Positions 42,351 through 55,300 of a stretch of 64,000 bases of DNA are shown piece by piece. This stretch comes from Labia minor. Its lineage: Eukaryota > Arthropoda > Insecta > Dermaptera > Spongiphoridae. The stretch is from the NCBI GenBank assembly GCA_963082975.1, contig OY720345.1, positions 17,634,491 through 17,698,490 of the forward strand, read 5' to 3'. The notes beneath the pieces were generated by a model that was not told the DNA's origin, did not search any database, and was given only the letters and a program-made list of their open reading frames with translations. Made by a program: the position numbers and the translations under genes. The number at the start of each line of letters is the position of its first letter. Position 1 is the first letter of the stretch.

Positions 42351-42690
42351 TATATTTGTTACATTTAGTAGATATTTATTTATGCGAGGTGGAGGAAAAG
42401 TACGTTCCCATTCGAACTACATACTTTAAAGTAGTCATTTAATATATTTATTTATTGAAATTTGCAAAGTATAAAAATTTATTGTGTTGGAGTACACACA
42501 CACACACACAAATATATTTTATATTGATAAATATAAATTAAAAGGTTATTGAATTAAATGTGATTTCAAACTAGCATTTAAAAGATTATCTATAGATAAT
42601 TTTAAAATTTCCAATTATAATAATTTCTGCCATTATGGACAATATAATATATATTTAAAAAAATAAATAAATGATTATAAAAAATTAGCT

Positions 42691-43288
42691 GGAGTGTCTC
42701 CACTCGACTATCTCGCAATTTAAATTGGAGTAAATAACATAATATATTATATTTAAATTAAATTTAATTAATTATAAATTATAAATTAAAATTAATAAAT
42801 AATATTTATTAAATTAGCGCATGTTTGGCTCTTTTTTGATGGCACCACGTCACGTTTTGGTGCGTGATTTGCAGTGTTAAAAAATTAATTTCGGTACTTT
42901 CAGCAAATAAATCAAGCTGCAAGTCTAGATATAGCAGTTTTATACAATTATTAATCATGTGCAACATTATCAAACATATATCTTTATTTTTACGGTCACT
43001 TTAGAAGAAAAAAATCAAAACGTTGTAGGTAATGACCCTCTTCCGGTTGAGCTACATTTCTCAAAAATGGATAGAAAACTAAGAATTTTGTATAATACCG
43101 GTATACCAAATTTCATCATTCTAGCTCAAACCGTTTTTGCGTAATCTAGTCTACATACACACACACACACACATACATTTTTCTCAACCTTAGTGAAATT
43201 GACTCAGGGACTTTCAAAACGTATAAAAACATCAAAATCTCAACATCGAAAATTTTCATGATCTCAATACTATCTCTGGCGAGATAAT
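42691..43288 (+). repeat. Interspersed repeat family A, copy 4 (unit 2)
   Basis: Counterpart of 19758-20354. Differs by a slightly longer CA run and single substitutions, for example GAAATTGACTCAGG for GAAAATGACTCAGG. Confidence 0.85.
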
Positions 43289-43847
43289 AATAATCATAAT
43301 CATATGATAATCATTTGAAATTTGAATATATTCTTACATATATTATAGGTATTTAGTCTAAATAATCAATTTTTATATTATATTTTTTTTTAATTTAAGA
43401 TAAAATTTTAAATGCTTTAAACGTCATATTTATACACATATTTTCAATTAACTTTTCATTGTGAAATGGAACATATCAATTCGCCCCTGGAAGATAGATA
43501 ACCAGAGAAATGCATTTTGCCGTGCGAACACACACACAGTGTACCACCACGCTCTCACTACTCTCTATACGCTCTAAATTTTAATTGGTTCATTTTGGTT
43601 ATTTTTATCTTTAGCATAATTGGAGATTTATATATTACATTAAATACAACTATTTATTATCATCATGATTATTAAACAATGATAATGTCGATCATTAAAC
43701 TAATTTTTAAATCAATCCAAATTATCTTTATGTAAAGTATCTATATGTAGATTTATTTGTTTTGTGAATAATTTTAAAAAATTCAAAAAATATATTTTGT
43801 TTTATTAATAAATATATTGTAAATGTATTAATTCTTTTTCGTAAATA

Positions 43848-44344
43848 GGAGAGCAGGTCAATAAATCCCCGCCTTTTTGAATGAAAGAAACATTTTTAAA
43901 TAAAAAATTGTTTTATTTTTCAAGGCAGTCTCTCCTTCCAACGTTTCTCTAATTTTTTTTATCCCTTCCAAAAAATAAGATTTGTCGAGCACATCAAAAT
44001 AATATTAGATTTGTTTGTGACCTGAAGATTTCATCGCTGAAGTCAAATCTCTTTCCGTGGAGACATTTTTTATGGTGTTGGAAACAAAAAATAGTCACTT
44101 GGGGATAAATCCTAATGAGAGGGTAATTCGTGACCTAATTCATGGATTTTTATGGAAATTCACATTTTTCCATTTTCTTCTCAACTCTCGAGCTAGTCTG
44201 CTATTAACGGATGTCAAACAAAAACTAAAAGACCTAGCTGGTTCAAATTTCGACAGGGGTCAGCTGATAGTTGCCTGCTGACAGGAGCAGTGATGCTATT
44301 TTGTTTAAAGGAAGAGAAATTCAAAAAGTCACGGACTTATTATT
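43848..44344 (-). mobile_element. Mariner-type relic, unit 2
   Basis: Counterpart of 20912-21426. It lacks about 20 nt (the TTTAAACTCTACACACTTCT stretch of unit 1) and has several substitutions in the left terminus (AATAAATCCCCGCC versus AATAAGTCCGCGGC). The solo terminus recurs at 44423-44463. Confidence 0.7.
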
Positions 44345-44463
44345 GTGCATTTATTTCTTTTTAGCAATATCATTATTATAAAACAACTGAAAAATATAAA
44401 TGACTATTTTGAGTATAAGGTACGAGGGCAGGTCAATAAGTCCGTGACTTTTTGTTTGAAATG

Positions 44464-45725
44464 GGTTGGTTTCTTCATTTCATTTCAGTTCCGCGAACTT
44501 ATTGAATAAACTAGTATATATATAATATATATATATATATATCAAGAAATTCTAAAATTATATTAGCAGTGAAGATGATATCAAAAAATTTCATACTAAA
44601 TTATTAATAATTAATTTCAAAAGAAAGTCAGTTCCTATTAATGAAAATAAGTATAAATGATAATAATTCATATATTTGATTACAATTTAATTTATAAAAA
44701 TTATTTCAAATTGCTAAATTATTAAAGATATTTTTTCTTGGCATTTAGCCAACCTTCTTATTTTTTTAGAGAATATTTATAGCCTTTATATTAAATATTC
44801 CATTAAATTTTTGTGAACTTGGTAAGGTATGAAAACTCGTGCTCAAGTTACCTAACTTATGTTACGGTTATGTCTCTAAGTTTAGCTATAAACTTTAATT
44901 ATATATTTTTCATTGATTAAAATATAAATTGTTTAAAACTTTAAACTTTAAATTAATTGATTTTTAAATCTTCTATATGAATTATTAATGCCGAGTGGTT
45001 TAAAAAAAAATTGTTTTTTACAATAAAAGAATCAGTTTATACATCGGAAATTATTTCTAGGTGTATAAGCAAACTGTTAACAATTTCAACATTATCAATT
45101 TCCTTTCAAAATTCAAATAAGAGAGAGAGAGAGAATCGATTCATGTCAGTTGAACTCATGTGTAAAGTTGTAAAAGTAAAGTAAAGTTGGAAAAGACATT
45201 CAATAAAATAAAATGAAATATTTTAAGTTATTAAATTTCAATTGAAATTATTTAATGTAATTTATTAAAAGGTAAAATTTAATCTTAATTTAATTACATT
45301 ACATAATAAAGCCCTAATTATATATTTTCGAAATATCATTATGATATTTATAATATTTGTATAAAATAGATATATAATATGGAGGAGGATAATGATTAAT
45401 TATTGTGTTTAAATTGTCGTATTATTAATTATTTACAAATGAGTTATTTGTGTTTTATTTAACTATGTGAATAGGTGGCCTCTTGTTTTATTGAACTGAC
45501 CTCTTGCCATTGTAAACTATTCGCAAAACTTTCGAGTCGAAAAGGAGAGCGTTCATACGGATATCAATCCAATATCATGGTGGAAGAGAGGAAAGTAGAA
45601 GGGTGATGCTTGTTAGAGATCAGACAAATTGATTCCATATTTTTGATATTCTATATTTCTTCAATCATATTCTATATTTACAAACATTTTATGGAACGAG
45701 ATATATAGCTCTTGTAATTATTATT
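44464..45725. other. Non-coding stretch, unit 2
   Basis: Same as 21546-22807 in unit 1, including microsatellite lengths as far as I could compare. No gene seen. Confidence 0.4.
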
Positions 45726-46083
45726 ATTATTATTATTATTATTTGGGTCTGGACCATCTAGGATCACGCAAAGCTCCCATATACAAGGGTATAAGTGTGC
45801 CCATATATGAATGTTCTTTAGGTGTTATTAACTTCATTTTGTGTGCTCTTAAAAATCCGGGTTCGCCAGGTGACGGGTGGATGGGTACCACCTGGAGTTA
45901 TTCTCATCACGATTGTTGCTTATGCTTATGGTTGCTTGTTTTGAACTGACAAAGTTCCTGTAGCCGGAGGCAGCTGATGTTAAATTGAATTTATTAGAAA
46001 AATCCGTTCTTGGTTAGAATCGAACGCCGACTTCTTGTATAGAAGGTTGCCACGCTACACTATAGGCTAAGCTGCCTCCTAAT
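45726..46083 (-). mobile_element. tRNA-derived SINE, unit 2
   Basis: Counterpart of the SINE at 22808, with the same TCTTGTAATTATTATT target duplications. It is a passive copy made by the segmental duplication, not an independent insertion. Confidence 0.88.
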
Positions 46084-46099
46084 TCTTGTAATTATTATT

Positions 46100-47396
46100 T
46101 TTTTTTTTTTTTTTTTTTGAGACAGTGGTTCTTAATCTATTTTGATGAGAAATTATGGATTTCTTAATTTTAGCGAAAAATTCGACAATTAGTTCGAATA
46201 TTAGACCAAATATATCTCTCTCTGTGACTCTACGAAACTCGAAGGTTCTTGGTTTCAGTAACCACATTTCTTTAAGTGTCTCTATCCAGAGTCACAACCA
46301 TCCAACCCTTACCACCAATTTTAAAATTGAAATTGAAATAAATCTATGATTTTTATTAATTAATTAATAAATAAACTAGCAGATATCATTGGCTATCTTT
46401 ATCTTCTCATAGAAAGAAACATTTCCAATTATGTAATAACATAACACAAAATTTATTATTTAGAATTGTAAACTCCAAAAAATGTAATTAATTTCAATTT
46501 TAAATTAATTAAATTGCACTTATATAATATATTGTTTATACTAATAAATTTTAAAAATATAAAAAATTACTTTTCAAAAATTTTCTATCATTTTATTTTA
46601 ATAAATTTTATTTATTATTGTTACATTTTTAAAAAATTTTAATTAAATTATTTAGTGATAGTACTTAAATTTTTTTACTTAAGAATTAATTGATTTTAAT
46701 TGCTTATTATTATCTATTTATCTCTGTATCTCTGCGTAACTCGAAAGTTTTTGGGCACAACAACCACATTTCTCCAAATATCCAAGTATCTCTATCCTGA
46801 GCTATGCCCATCCAACTCCTATTCCTCTCCATCTCTCTCACGTCACTTCCTACATTGTCCAACCACCTATAGGTAAAAATTAATATAATTATTATCTATA
46901 TTTTTATAGATAATTTTATTTTGTCCCTTGTGTGAGATGGACCAGTGATACAAGATTAGGTACACTTTTTCTACTAAATTCTTTTCAAATGATAATATAA
47001 CTTCATTATAATATTTTTTCAAATTCAATATAAATTTATATTCAATGATTTTAAGCAACCTTTTTTAATAGGAGCGTATAATATAAATTTAACCCAATTG
47101 AAATTTTTTACGGTTAATTTAGAGGGAAAAAAATGAAAACGTGGTAGGCACAGACATATAAAGTTAAAATATCCAATAAGGTTGGGGAAAGGAATATAAG
47201 GAATTTTAATGAAAAATTCAAAAATTAATTTACTTATATACAAAAATATGTATTAAAATATAAAAAATAAATATTATTAAGAATACAATTATATTAATAT
47301 AATATAATATTTACATAGGATTAGAGAATAGTAATATTATATAGATTATACATTATTTATAACAAAATAAAAATTAGATATTATATAAAAGAATAA
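46100..47396. other. Non-coding stretch, unit 2
   Basis: Counterpart of 23182-24478, with the same poly-T run and the same diverged internal direct repeat. No gene seen. Confidence 0.4.
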
Positions 47397-47711
47397 TTAA
47401 ATTCTTAAATTATAATAGAAATTTCTTTTTCTATTGACTCTCTTACTTGTTAAGTCCAGATTTCTTCTCCTCCCTCGTCGACGATTAATCGGGTGATTTA
47501 GCACCGTCTCGATGTCATCCTCGTTCTGCGGAATATTTTCTTTATTTGCCATTATATCTAAAAAATTGATGTCACCACCAACTAATCTTTTCGGGGTTTC
47601 AATTCTTATTGATTCATCCTGGTAAACGTTGAAACGTCGTCTATGATGATAATAATTGAGCCCTTGTTCTATGATATTGTGAAGAACATTCCACTCCTGT
47701 TTTAAATCCAT
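47397..47711 (-). CDS. Unrecognised small basic protein, second copy
   Basis: Identical in translation to the 104-codon ORF at 24479-24793. The TATA box (47864-47857) and TCATTC initiator (47836-47831) are also retained, so both copies could be transcribed. Identity alone does not prove selection, because non-coding DNA around it is identical too. Confidence 0.5.
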   Translation of the reverse strand: MDLKQEWNVLHNIIEQGLNYYHHRRRFNVYQDESIRIETPKRLVGGDINFLDIMANKENIPQNEDDIETVLNHPINRRRGRRRNLDLTSKRVNRKRNFYYNLRI

Positions 47712-48372
47712 AATTAATGATATATAATAAAATGAAGAAGACAGATGAGGGAAGAAATATTGAAGATAGTTTGGTTGTGTTGGTCAGAAAATTCCTTGAG
47801 AGCAACTGCTTCCCAAGAGAAGTGAAAATTGAATGATTCTTAACACAAATTTTCTGTATATATACTCCCTTTTTAACAAAGGAATACAATAATGGGATCT
47901 AATTTGCATGGGTCATACAGGTACCTTTTGTATTGGTTTTTGTTTTGATCCTTTGAATATACAAAATTTTCAGGTAAATCTTTTCAATTCAAAATAAACA
48001 AAAATTTGAAAAAAAAAATATTTTTTTTTCTTTCATATAATTTCATAAATATAATTGAAAATGTTTAGGTTATTTTTAAAATGTTGACATTTTGTAATAT
48101 TTATGATTTTGTTCAATTTCTTATCTTTTGTTATTATTTATTATTTTTCTATTACAAATTGTATCTATCCTTTCTAACAAAATAAATAATTTAAAAAACT
48201 TAAATTCTTTGTTAAATGAACAATCCAAAAGGAATTTCTTAATTAAAATAAAATTTTAAAAATTGACAATGATATTCTTAAAAAAAATAAAGAATGAGAA
48301 TCTTACATTTCTTATGATTTTGAACCGAAATTAAGTTAAAGTATCCTTTTTCAAAACAAAATCAAAATTAGC

Positions 48373-48897
48373 TGGAGTGTCTTCACTTGACTATCTCACA
48401 ATTTGAATAAGATTAAATAACATATATTATATTTAAATTAAATTTAATTAATTATAAATTATAAATTAAAATTAATAAATAATATTTATTAAACCAGCGA
48501 ATGTTTGGCTCTTTGTTGATGGCACCACGTCACGTGTTGGTTCGTGAGATTTGAAGTGTTAAAAAATTAATTCTGGTACTTTCAATCAAGCTGAAATTCT
48601 ATATATAGCAGTTTTATACAATTTTTAATCATGTGAAAAATTATCAAACATATATCTTTATTTTTACGGTCACTTTAGAGGAAAAAAAATTAAAATGTTG
48701 TAAATAATGACACTCTTCCGGCTAGATTTCTCAAAAGTTGATAGAAAACTATGAATTTTTAATAATGCCCGTGTACCAAATTTCATGATTCTAGCTCAAA
48801 CCGTTTTTTCGTAATCTTGTCCACACACACATTTCTCAACCTTATTGTTAGTGAAAATGACTGAGGGTGCTTCAAAACGTATAAAAACATCAAAAGC
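48373..48897 (+). repeat. Interspersed repeat family A, copy 5 (unit 2)
   Basis: Counterpart of 25455-25979, truncated at the same place. Confidence 0.82.
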
Positions 48898-49337
48898 AGG
48901 TCCTGCTCAAATATAACAGAAGTTGTATCTCCTTTTAAAATATTTATCAATTTTATATACATATATATTTATATATAAATTTATTTTTCCCTTATATATA
49001 AATTTTATTAGTAGTGATTTGGATTTATATTCTTTAGACTCAGGTTATTATTTTAAATTTTAAATTAATCATATAAATATAATATTCTACCGGAAATATT
49101 TTATTTTAATTTAAATTTTAATAGATTTTATTATATATGTTTATTTATTGTAAGTGAGATTTCTATGTCTAGTAATCTTTTTTAAATAACCCGCCATTTA
49201 TAAATTAAAAGTTGTATAATTTAATTTTAAATAGAATTATTTAAATTATTTAGAAATAATAATAGTTATAATATATTTTATTATTTAAAATTTGATTTAA
49301 TATTTATAGATATATGTTTAATTTTAATGATTTTTTT

Positions 49338-52300
49338 TTAATTAGGAATTGGCTTGGCTTCTCTTTGAACCGGCACCATTTTGTTGATAATAAAAGAAAC
49401 TTTAGCCACATCTTCACCAGAAATAAAATCTTTAATTTCAACGTTTTGAGATTCCATTTCTTGACGTATAGTTGCAGGATTCTAAAACAAAAAAAAAATT
49501 GTTGAATTCGCAAAAATAAACCATTTTCTTTTTTTTCTTTATAATTACTAAATTTTATAAATTTATTTATACATAAAAAATAGATTTTTTTCCCCTCAGA
49601 ATCAATTTTCATCAAGTTATCTCAGAAACTCTAGTCTGACTTAAAAAGTTATGTTTCATCATTTTATTTAAAATACAAAATTAAAATATGCATGTAAAAT
49701 TAATTATAAATAATATAAACTGATTTATTATTCATTACCTGAGTCTTCACAATTATTTGAAATAAATGAGGAAGAAGTTTAGAACAATCAATATCTTTAA
49801 TTTTAATAGCATCTCGGAATTGAGCCCAAGAAATGGATTTCGAAGTAATAAGTGGGGCTAAAAAAATGAAAATACATTAAATAATAACTTATTATAGAAA
49901 TATATCAAATCAAAATAATAATTTAGTTTTTTCAGCCCTGTTGAGCTTAAATCCATCATAGAGATCCGTAAATAAATTATCATCATGTTTAAATTATTTA
50001 TTATATATATAAAATACTTAAGATGGAAAAAAATATTAAAAAAGTTTAATTACCAAGGAAATCCGCAGCAAAGTTCCAAAACTTGGGAACATCAATGATA
50101 ATATCTTTAGCTATTTCAAATATATCCATAAAACTAAAAATATAAATAATATTAAAATAATATAAATAATTATTAATTAAATATAAAAATTAAGTTTAAA
50201 CATACCCATTCAAGATATCATCAACTTTCAAAATATCATTGGATACAAGATGTATTAACATTTTAGAAATGCTTTCGCGAACATTAACCGATCTTTCAAT
50301 TCCAAGGTTAAGTAAAATATTAACAAATTCAGATCGTTGTTCTTCAATTAATTCCTCAAGAACATTATCTGAGAGTTCCTATAATTCAAATAATTATAAT
50401 TAATTGAAAGAAAATAATAAAATATATATAATTTAAAATCTATAAAATTCAGTAACGAGGAATTCCAAAATAAATCTTCAATGAAATTATTAAGAAAAAG
50501 AATATTCATCATATATATTACATATACCTATATATATAAAAGTGTGTATGAATCAAGAAAATATAATTACTTTTAAATTGTCGTTTGATAAATATTCATC
50601 AAGAATATTTGATGTATGTAGTTTCAGTTGATTTTCATCTAATTTTACTGGAGCTTTCAATAGTCCAGATGTTGAATTGAGATTATGTGATGTATTTGGA
50701 GGAATAATTGGTCTTGTAGTTGGAGTAATATTTGAAGTTTGTCCAACTCCACTTGAAGATGTTACTGATGGGGATATCCCAACATTTGAAAAAGGGATAG
50801 AATTATGGGCATCTCTATGTGATGATGATGAATTATCCCTTGAATTAGAACGAGAAACCGGAGGAGTTGCTCTAGCTAAATTGAAAAATATTCAAATAAA
50901 ATAAGGTATTGCTAAAAATTTAAATAAATAGTTTATTATCATTATTATGCATTTATGGTTTTACCTTCATTTTTATGTGAGCTAAGCATTCTTTTACGTT
51001 CACTTTCTACGTCCAATCCTAAAGTATTTGAAGATCTCATGAGATCTGAAGAACGTTTATCATCACTTGTATCTAATGCAGCAAATTTGTTACTAGTAAA
51101 TGAAGCTGATTTTTTCTCATCCGTTTTCGTGGAAACTCCTCTGCGCCATTGTGAAAATTTGCCTTTATAGCCAAGTTCTAAATGGGTATCAAGTGAACCT
51201 TGCTATAGAAGAGAAAAACATTATAAGAAAAGTGAACTTTAAAACAAAATAATAATAACTTTATTTCAATAATGTTGATTATATTATATATTATTAGGAT
51301 ATTAAAGTAAATTATTTATAATTTTCGAAATAATATATATTAGAAAATTATTTTGATGAAAATTTGAGATTATATTAAAAATAAAGTTAACTTAAACTAA
51401 CCTTTAATTGTTTAATTTTTGTTAAATCAAAAGGAGCAGGCCTTCTCCAAGATACCGATTGCCATTCCTCATTTTCTGAAAAAATTTAATTTTTGATAAA
51501 TTAATGAATTCACAAGAAACGAATATCAATCAATGGTTTTAATATATAATTAATGATTATTTATTTTTAAGTCAAATCTAACTTGAGTGGACATATTTTT
51601 ACATTATTTTTCATTTTAAAGTCAATAGGAGCGAACTTACTAAGTTTTCTACGATCTTGAAGTCTATCATCCTTTCGAGGAGTATTCATAATATTTAAAT
51701 TAAGAGTTTCTATCGTCTCTCTTTCACGATCAGCTTCTTTTTGAATTTGATCGATAGTTTTTGGATTAGATTCATCTCTTCTGGGAACCCATTTATTTAA
51801 TCGCAATTCTTCCACATCTTGTACCATAAAACGGACCCGAGATGAAATTTCTCTTCTTCGATTTGCAAGCTGTTTCATTTGATCTATATAGGGACCGAGA
51901 TCCTAAAAAAAAATATTAAGATTAAAATTAAAAAATAATTATATATAATAGAAAGATTAAAATTATTAAATAATTACCTGATAATTATTATTACTTTTAC
52001 TTTCAAGATCTTTTCCAATTGTCGTAAGTAATTTACATAGACATTCTAAACTTTCTTCATCACCTCCGCTTAGTAAATGTTTGATACATCGGATCATTAT
52101 ATTTACAGTCAACATCGATAATTTGTATAATTCTCCAATGAATCTAAAAATATATTTGTAGTTAAATGATAAATAGATGAACATATAAGAGAAGAAATAG
52201 AAACTTTAATTTATAATGTTCAGATTTTAAAATCGTCAAAGATACTCAGAAACTCTAGTCTGGCATAAAAAATAGTTTCATCATTTAAAAATAAATTAAG

Positions 52301-55300
52301 AAATAATTTATCATATAAAATTATCATTATTTTATAGGCTTATCATTTTAAATAAATATAAAAATCATTAAATAAAAAAAAAATTAACAATAATTCATTA
52401 TTAATTTTTTATACAACTTCTGATACACCCGACTTTAATAGAAGAAAAAGACAAGTGTTCTAAATAAATATTCAATCTTTCTTTTCTATTAAACAAATTA
52501 TTAGTACCTTATATTTCCCAAGGATTTCATTCGAATTTTTCTCCAATCTTCATCAAATTGCAATTGTAATTCTTTCTTTTTTTCCTAAAAATACAATTTT
52601 TTTCAATTATTAAAGAACGATTTATTAATATTTTCATTTTTTATTAATTATATTTAATCATAAAGAAATTATCCTTAAAATATTTTTAGGTTCACTACTT
52701 TCATTAAATAATGTAATCATTTTATTGTTTTATTTAATCTGTATATATAATATAATAACTTACGGGATCTACACAATTTTTAATTTCCTCAAGCTTTTTA
52801 TCTTTATCAATTTCTGATTCTTTATTTTTTTCAAATTCTTCTTGACATCTATTGATTAAAATTTTTCGAAAATTACCCGTTTCAACTTTTTCACCAGGTT
52901 TTGTATTGGAAGAATTAGGGACCGCCATGTTTTGAAGAACTTTACACATTGCAGCGTAAGCAACTGAAAATGATGGCTCATCGACAGCCTAGAAAAAAAA
53001 TTAGAAGTAAAAAATTAAATATGAAATAAAAATAAAAAGAAAATAATAATTTATTAAAAAAATTTGATTAATTTAATACACACCTTATCGAAAACTAAAT
53101 CGATTACACCTTTCAATCTTTGTGAATTATCAATCGGTAATTCTTTAACTTGATTTACCAAAGTATCGAACTTTTGAGGTGTTAATTTATTCAAAACACC
53201 TCTAACTCTTTTATATAAATCGTCTGTTTTTTGAATTTCATTATCTACATTAGGTATGGAAGTTCCTTTAAATCTTCCAGGTTTCCAAGCATTATCTGAT
53301 TCATGAAGCTTAACATCTTCTTTGAGTGATATTGAAAATTGAATTAAATTTTGTTTTCCTCCTTTGTTAGGCTTGCCTTGTTGACTATTTCGTTTTGATA
53401 AGGTTTGCTATAGAATATAAAAAAAAAATATTTGTAAATTCATTTATATTTATTTTTATTAGTTGAGAAATTTTAAATTTTAAAATTTGTTATTTACAGG
53501 CTGTGGATTGATTCCACTTCTCAAAAAAGTGGGTGCAAGCAAATCATGTTGATTACGAATATTGGATATTCGATCAAAAGTCCTTTGTTGAGAAGTCCAA
53601 TCCTGTAAAATGAATAATTATATTATTATTACTTTATTATTATTATTTTAAAAGAATAATTTAAAAATTATTCTTTTAAAATAACAAGTAATAAATAGAA
53701 AATAATTTACCCTGGTACTATTCATAACAACATCTAAATCTGGAAGATTATCAGGTTTCTTCTTTGATTCAGGATCATTCATTAACTCCAAAAGGAATTC
53801 TCGGCCATATTTCTTTTTACCAAGAGGATTAACCGGGCTCCATTGATCTAAATGTCAAAAATCAATTATTTAGAAATACAAAATATAAAAATGTAATTAT
53901 ATATATATATTGCAAATTTTGGCCAGGAATAAAAATTTACCTTGTGAATATTTAAGATTACTTCGAGGAGTTGGCTCCGTTTTGTTTACAACAGGAACTG
54001 AAGGTTCAGTTTTTGTTTCGGTTAAGTGATTAGTAGTTTCTGTAGTTTCTGTATTTATATCATTTTTATTATCTAATTTCTCTTTTTCATCATTTTCAGA
54101 TGATTCATTAGCTTTAAGAAACATGTTTGGAACAACGGCTAGTTTCTGCTCAAAATTATTATTTTGAATTGTAGGTGATTCAGGTCTTGAAGAAGAATTC
54201 GAAATACTATTGGATATATTGGAATTTTTATCTTCAATTTGTGAAGGTATATTGTTAGAAGTTTTAACTTCTAAATATTTTTCATCTTCTATAGATGAAA
54301 GATCTTTCATTATAGTTGGGGCCTGGTTGGCAGATACAGGAGGAGATGGCTCTCCAGAAACAAGTTGATCAATTGTTGGAGTAGCACTATCCGACAAATC
54401 AGGCTCAACACTTTTGGAGGTTGTAGTGGAAACGGAAGTGTTTGTACTTCCAACTTGACTTCCTCTTTTGGATTTTTTCTTGTTTGAACCTGAAAATCAA
54501 ATAAAAAAAAAACAAATTTAGAAAATGTTTATTTATATTAAAAATTAATTCAAAAATTCTGCAATAATATTCAATATATAAGTGCAAAAAACTAAAATAG
54601 TTTTCAAAAATGCAATTTCTGCCAAGACAATTTCAAATTTTCTGAATAATATCAAAATGTAAAATAGAAAAATAACAACATTTCGAAATTTATTGACAAT
54701 TACTTTTCTTTAATAATATATTATTTATAAGATATTATCAGATTTATAAATTTGCGTGGTAGAGAATTATATAAACTAATTTTGGAATTCCTAGTTAAAT
54801 TTTGAATACAATTACAATAAAATGGTTTTATAACCTATACATTAAAAAGAATTGTGCAAAATGAAGAAAATTTTAATGTAAAGTATTTAAAATTTCGTGA
54901 GTATTTAACCAAACAAAATCATTTTTCTATTTTTCAAAAAACTTTGATTAAATTTGATAATAAAAGAAAGTCTTCTAGAATTGAAACTTTAAAAAGTTGG
55001 TTAATACATTATTTCAACAACTCTATAGTTTCGTCATTTTAATAATTAAAAATATAAAACTATCTATTTCACTTATATGATACATAAATAAATGGTACTT
55101 ACTTTCATCATCGCTAGAATTAGTGCTGCTACTGCTACTTATGTAGACAGCTTCTTCTTCATCAGCCTGAGAATAAGTAGTTTCAGGAGGTTGAACATTT
55201 GATAAATCAGGCAACGGTGAAAATTCAACAGGTAAAGCATTATTTTCAGATTTAGTGGTGGTGAAACCACTAGTAGGAATCGAATCTTTAGATGGAGAAG

